Positions 61,169 to 64,000 of a stretch of DNA of 64,000 nucleotides are shown piece after piece. The stretch covers positions 62,001 through 126,000 of the forward strand of contig CCNA01000001.1 in NCBI GenBank assembly GCA_000824805.1, read 5' to 3'. The notes under the pieces are model-generated. The model ran no database searches. It worked only from the letters and a program-made list of their open reading frames with translations, and was not told where the DNA came from. This DNA comes from Mesorhizobium sp. SOD10. Lineage in GTDB: Bacteria; Pseudomonadota; Alphaproteobacteria; Rhizobiales; Rhizobiaceae. The translations under genes were made by a program, and so were the position numbers. Position 1 is the first letter of the stretch, and every line of letters starts with the position of its first letter.

Positions 61169-63970
61169 TCACTCGGCCGCCGCCTTGGCTTTGCCGTTGC
61201 GTTCCGACGAATTGCCTTCCAGCGTATCGATCAGCCGCTTGTGGATGGCGGCGGTGCGCGTCGGGCTGTCGATCTTCTGTCCAGTCAGGTCGGTGACATA
61301 GAACGTGTCGATGACCTTCTCGCCGAAGGTGGTGATATGCGCCGAGGCGATGTCGAGCGAAAGGTCCGACAGCGTTCCGGTAATCTCGGAGAGCAGTCCC
61401 GGCCGGTCCAGCCCCTCGACTTCGATCACCGAGAAGCGGTTGGACAGCGTGTTGCGGATCTCGGCGCGCGGCGGGATGCGGAACGCCTTGGCGCCGCGCT
61501 TCGGCTTGGTGCGCTTCTCGATCATCTCGGGAAGCCAGCTCTTGCCCGAAAGCACGTCCTCGATCAGCCGGCCGACGCGTTCGGCGCGGCGGCGCTCGTC
61601 CTCGTCGAGGTCGAACTCCCGGGAGATCAGGATGGTGTCCAGCGCGCGCCCGTCCGACGTCGTGAAGATCTGCGCGTCGACGATGTTGCCGCCGGCCGCG
61701 GCACAGGCTCCGGCGATGATCGACAGCAGGCGCGGATGGTCGGGCGCCAGAACGGTGATCTCGGTCACCGCTTCGAATTCATGCGTCTTGACCATGGTGG
61801 CGAGCTTCTTGCCCGCCGCATCCGCCTCGCGGACGAATTCGGCATGGCGCAACTGATCGGGCAGGTCGACGGTCAAGAGGTAGTTCTCGTAGTGCAGGGC
61901 GACGTAGCGTTTGCGCTCCTTCGCCGGCCAGGCCGACAGCGCTTCGGCCAGATGCTCGCGCGCGGCGGAGGTGCGCTCGGCGCGCGACACTTCCGAGAAG
62001 CCGCCGGTCAACAGCAGCTCGGTCTCGAAATAAAGCGTGCGCAGCAATTGCCCCTTCCAGCCGTTCCAAACACCCGGCCCGACGCCGCGGATGTCGCAGA
62101 CGGTGAGGATCAAAAGCAGCTTCAGTCGCTCGACCGACTGCACGATCGAGGCGAAATCTTCGATTGTCTTGCGGTCGTTGAGGTCGCGCGTCTGCGCCGT
62201 CATCGACATCACCAGGTGGTTCTCGACCAGCCAGGCCACGGTCTCTGTGTCGGCCGCCGACAGCCCCATATGCGGGCAGATGCGCCGGGCAATTCGGGCG
62301 CCGGCCTCCGAATGGTCCTCAGGCCGGCCCTTGGCGATGTCGTGCAGCAGCACGGCGACATAGAGCGCCTCGCGGCTCTTCTTCAGTCCCGGCATCAGCG
62401 AATGCGACAGCGGATGCACCTTGGCGCCGTCGCCGCGCTCGATCTCGGCCAGCACGCCGATGCAGCGGATCAGATGCTCGTCCACCGTATAGTGGTGGTA
62501 CATCGAGAACTGCATCATGGCGACGATCTTGCCGAAGTCGGGGATCAGCTTGCCGAGAAGCCCGGCCTCGTTCATGCGCCGCAGGTTGAGCTCGGCGTTG
62601 CGGTCCGAGGTCAATATGTCGAGGAACAGCCGGTTGGCTTCCTCGTCGCGCCGGAGCGACTTGTTGACCAGACCGAGCGAACGGGTGAGCAGCTTCAGCG
62701 CATCGGGGTGGAACTCCAGCCCGTGCTTGTCGGCGAACCAGAACAGCCGCAAGAGATTGACCGGGTCGCGCTCGAACACGCTGTCGTCGGCGATGTTGAT
62801 GCGGTGATTGTCGACGATGAAGTCGGAGGTGCCGGCAAGCTTGCGCTTGCGCCGCTGGAAGGTGAGAAAGATGCGGTTGAAGCCCGGCACATGCTTGGCC
62901 TGCTCTTCCTCGAGCGCCGCGCAGAAGATGCGGGTGAGGTCGCCGACATCCTTGGCGACGAGGAAATAGTGCTTCATGAAGCGCTCGACGGCCGACAGGC
63001 CGGGATGCGTCGTGTAGCCCAGCCGCTCGGCGATCTCGCGCTGGATATCGAAATGCAGCCGCTCTTCCGCCTTGCCGGTGAGGAAATGCATGTGGCAGCG
63101 CACCGCCCAGAGAAAATCCTCGGCCTTCTGGAACTCGCGGTACTCGGCCTCGGTGAAGACGCCTTTCTCGACCAACTCCTCGCCGGTGCGCACGCGATAG
63201 AAATATTTGCCGATCCAGAACAGCGTCTGCAGGTCGCGCAACCCGCCCTTGCCGTCCTTGACGTTGGGCTCGACCAGGTATCGGCTTTCGCCGGCCTTGG
63301 CGTGGCGCTCGTCGCGCTCGGCAAGCTTGGCCTGGACATATTCCGGCCCGGTCGTGCGCACCACTTCATGGTCGAAGCGGGTGAGCAACTCGTCATAGAG
63401 CTTGCGTTCGCCCCACAGGAAGCGCGCTTCCAGGATCGATGTGCGGATGGTGATGTCGCTGCGCGAGAGTCTCAGGCACTCCTCGATGTTGCGGGTGGCA
63501 TGGCCGACCTTCAGCCCCATGTCCCACAGCATATAGAGCATGTATTCGACGATCTGCTCGCCCCACGGCGTCTGCTTGTAGGGCAAGAGGAAAAGCAGAT
63601 CGATGTCGGAGCCCGGCGCCAGCGTGCCGCGGCCATAGCCGCCGACGGCCACGACCGCCATGCGCTCGGCCGCGGACCGGTTCTTGACCCGGTAGACATG
63701 GGTGGCGGCGAAATCATAGAGCGCCCGGATCAGCTCATCCATCAGATGCGAGAGCCGCTCGGCGCAGGCATTGCCGCCGCCATCCTGCTTGAGCATGGCC
63801 TCGGCGATCCTGCGGCCCTCCGCCAGCCTGCTCTTGAGCAACTGGAGGACGGCGGTGCGAACCGCCGGGCTCGAACCGTCGCCGGCGCTCGCCGCCGTCA
63901 GCGCCGTCAGGTCGCGGCGCAAGGCATCGCCATCGATGATTTCGTCGAGTTTCAGGGAGATCTTTGCCAT
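61169..63970 (-). CDS. glnD: PII uridylyltransferase/uridylyl-removing enzyme GlnD
   Basis: A 933-residue bifunctional sensor of glutamine. The nucleotidyltransferase site is [18 protein letters not shown] near residue 115, the HD hydrolase site is [17 protein letters not shown] near 530, and two ACT domains lie near 740 and 855 (the second starts [18 protein letters not shown]). It uridylylates and deuridylylates PII proteins. Length and domain order are complete. Only 30 bases upstream are in the window. Confidence 0.96.
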   Translation of the reverse strand: MAKISLKLDEIIDGDALRRDLTALTAASAGDGSSPAVRTAVLQLLKSRLAEGRRIAEAMLKQDGGGNACAERLSHLMDELIRALYDFAATHVYRVKNRSAAERMAVVAVGGYGRGTLAPGSDIDLLFLLPYKQTPWGEQIVEYMLYMLWDMGLKVGHATRNIEECLRLSRSDITIRTSILEARFLWGERKLYDELLTRFDHEVVRTTGPEYVQAKLAERDERHAKAGESRYLVEPNVKDGKGGLRDLQTLFWIGKYFYRVRTGEELVEKGVFTEAEYREFQKAEDFLWAVRCHMHFLTGKAEERLHFDIQREIAERLGYTTHPGLSAVERFMKHYFLVAKDVGDLTRIFCAALEEEQAKHVPGFNRIFLTFQRRKRKLAGTSDFIVDNHRINIADDSVFERDPVNLLRLFWFADKHGLEFHPDALKLLTRSLGLVNKSLRRDEEANRLFLDILTSDRNAELNLRRMNEAGLLGKLIPDFGKIVAMMQFSMYHHYTVDEHLIRCIGVLAEIERGDGAKVHPLSHSLMPGLKKSREALYVAVLLHDIAKGRPEDHSEAGARIARRICPHMGLSAADTETVAWLVENHLVMSMTAQTRDLNDRKTIEDFASIVQSVERLKLLLILTVCDIRGVGPGVWNGWKGQLLRTLYFETELLLTGGFSEVSRAERTSAAREHLAEALSAWPAKERKRYVALHYENYLLTVDLPDQLRHAEFVREADAAGKKLATMVKTHEFEAVTEITVLAPDHPRLLSIIAGACAAAGGNIVDAQIFTTSDGRALDTILISREFDLDEDERRRAERVGRLIEDVLSGKSWLPEMIEKRTKPKRGAKAFRIPPRAEIRNTLSNRFSVIEVEGLDRPGLLSEITGTLSDLSLDIASAHITTFGEKVIDTFYVTDLTGQKIDSPTRTAAIHKRLIDTLEGNSSERNGKAKAAAE

Positions 63971-64000
63971 TCGGCGGCGTCTATAGCCTGTTTTCGCGGC

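Noticed and set aside
59725..61296. A 523-codon plus-strand frame opposite murJ
   Set aside because: Murine-like synteny and MurJ features lie on the minus strand; the opposing product is charged low-complexity sequence.
1..64000. tRNA, rRNA, CRISPR arrays, prophage or integrase genes
   Set aside because: None could be recognised on reading both strands; the accessory patch at 51.2-54.8 kb has no integrase or tRNA edge in view.

Overview
The window looks like a chromosomal segment of a rhizobial alphaproteobacterium, most likely Mesorhizobium or a close relative. The grounds are: high GC with strong G/C third-position bias; a succinoglycan-type exo gene run; an ActS/ActR (RegB/RegA) redox pair; the gene order glnD-murJ-trpS-uspA-nfuA; and several families of palindromic intergenic repeats of the kind scattered through Mesorhizobium genomes. 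No rRNA, tRNA or CRISPR array was seen.

Region 1 (about 0.3-25.3 kb) is an exopolysaccharide locus. Its right half, exoL-exoA-exoM-exoO-exoN-exoP, keeps the Sinorhizobium meliloti order with overlapping stop and start codons. The left half differs: a nucleotidyltransferase-like gene, several GT2 and GT4 glycosyltransferases, UDP-glucose dehydrogenase, two GH16 glycanases (one Sec-type, one Tat-type signal), a GMC flavoprotein with a small Tat-type partner, a phosphoribosyltransferase/HAD-like fusion and a Wzx/ExoT-type flippase. A metallophosphatase and an ExoZ/ExoH-type acyltransferase lie just to the right. The priming transferase, outer-membrane exporter and polymerase (exoY, exoF, exoQ) are not in the window. 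A 17-bp interrupted palindrome recurs four times beside genes of this region and is the best candidate for a shared operator.

Region 2 (25.4-30.6 kb) holds a propionyl-CoA synthetase, a 38-residue membrane microprotein, and a compact set made of a PqqD-like protein, a lasso-peptide-B2-type protease, an HPr-kinase-like protein and a nucleotidyltransferase. This resembles a RiPP maturation module, but no macrocyclase or precursor is visible.

Region 3 (30.7-42.5 kb, all minus strand) is one long apparent operon. It encodes an ABC importer (binding protein, two permeases, a 47-residue membrane microprotein, two ATPases), then a fused DhaK-DhaL kinase, DhaL, DhaM, HPr, Enzyme I, an HTH-like protein and a second DhaK. 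It can be read as uptake of a polyol or ketose plus PEP-dependent (and perhaps ATP-dependent) phosphorylation by a dedicated phosphorelay. Three GTTTAGT-type repeats precede it.

Region 4 (42.7-51.2 kb) is ordinary core genome: a PIG-L deacetylase divergent from a DMT permease, HrpB, ActS/ActR, NhaA and MmcB.

Region 5 (51.2-54.8 kb) is a decaying accessory patch with lower GC. It contains an IS1595/ISXO2-type transposase remnant, two small genes each cut by one in-frame TAA, one frameshifted gene, several orphan small ORFs and three copies of a 19-bp terminal-repeat-like sequence.

Region 6 (54.9-64 kb) returns to core genome: nucleoside deaminase, CueR-type regulator, L,D-transpeptidase lipoprotein, NfuA (with a probable Irr box in its promoter), universal stress protein, TrpS, MurJ and GlnD.
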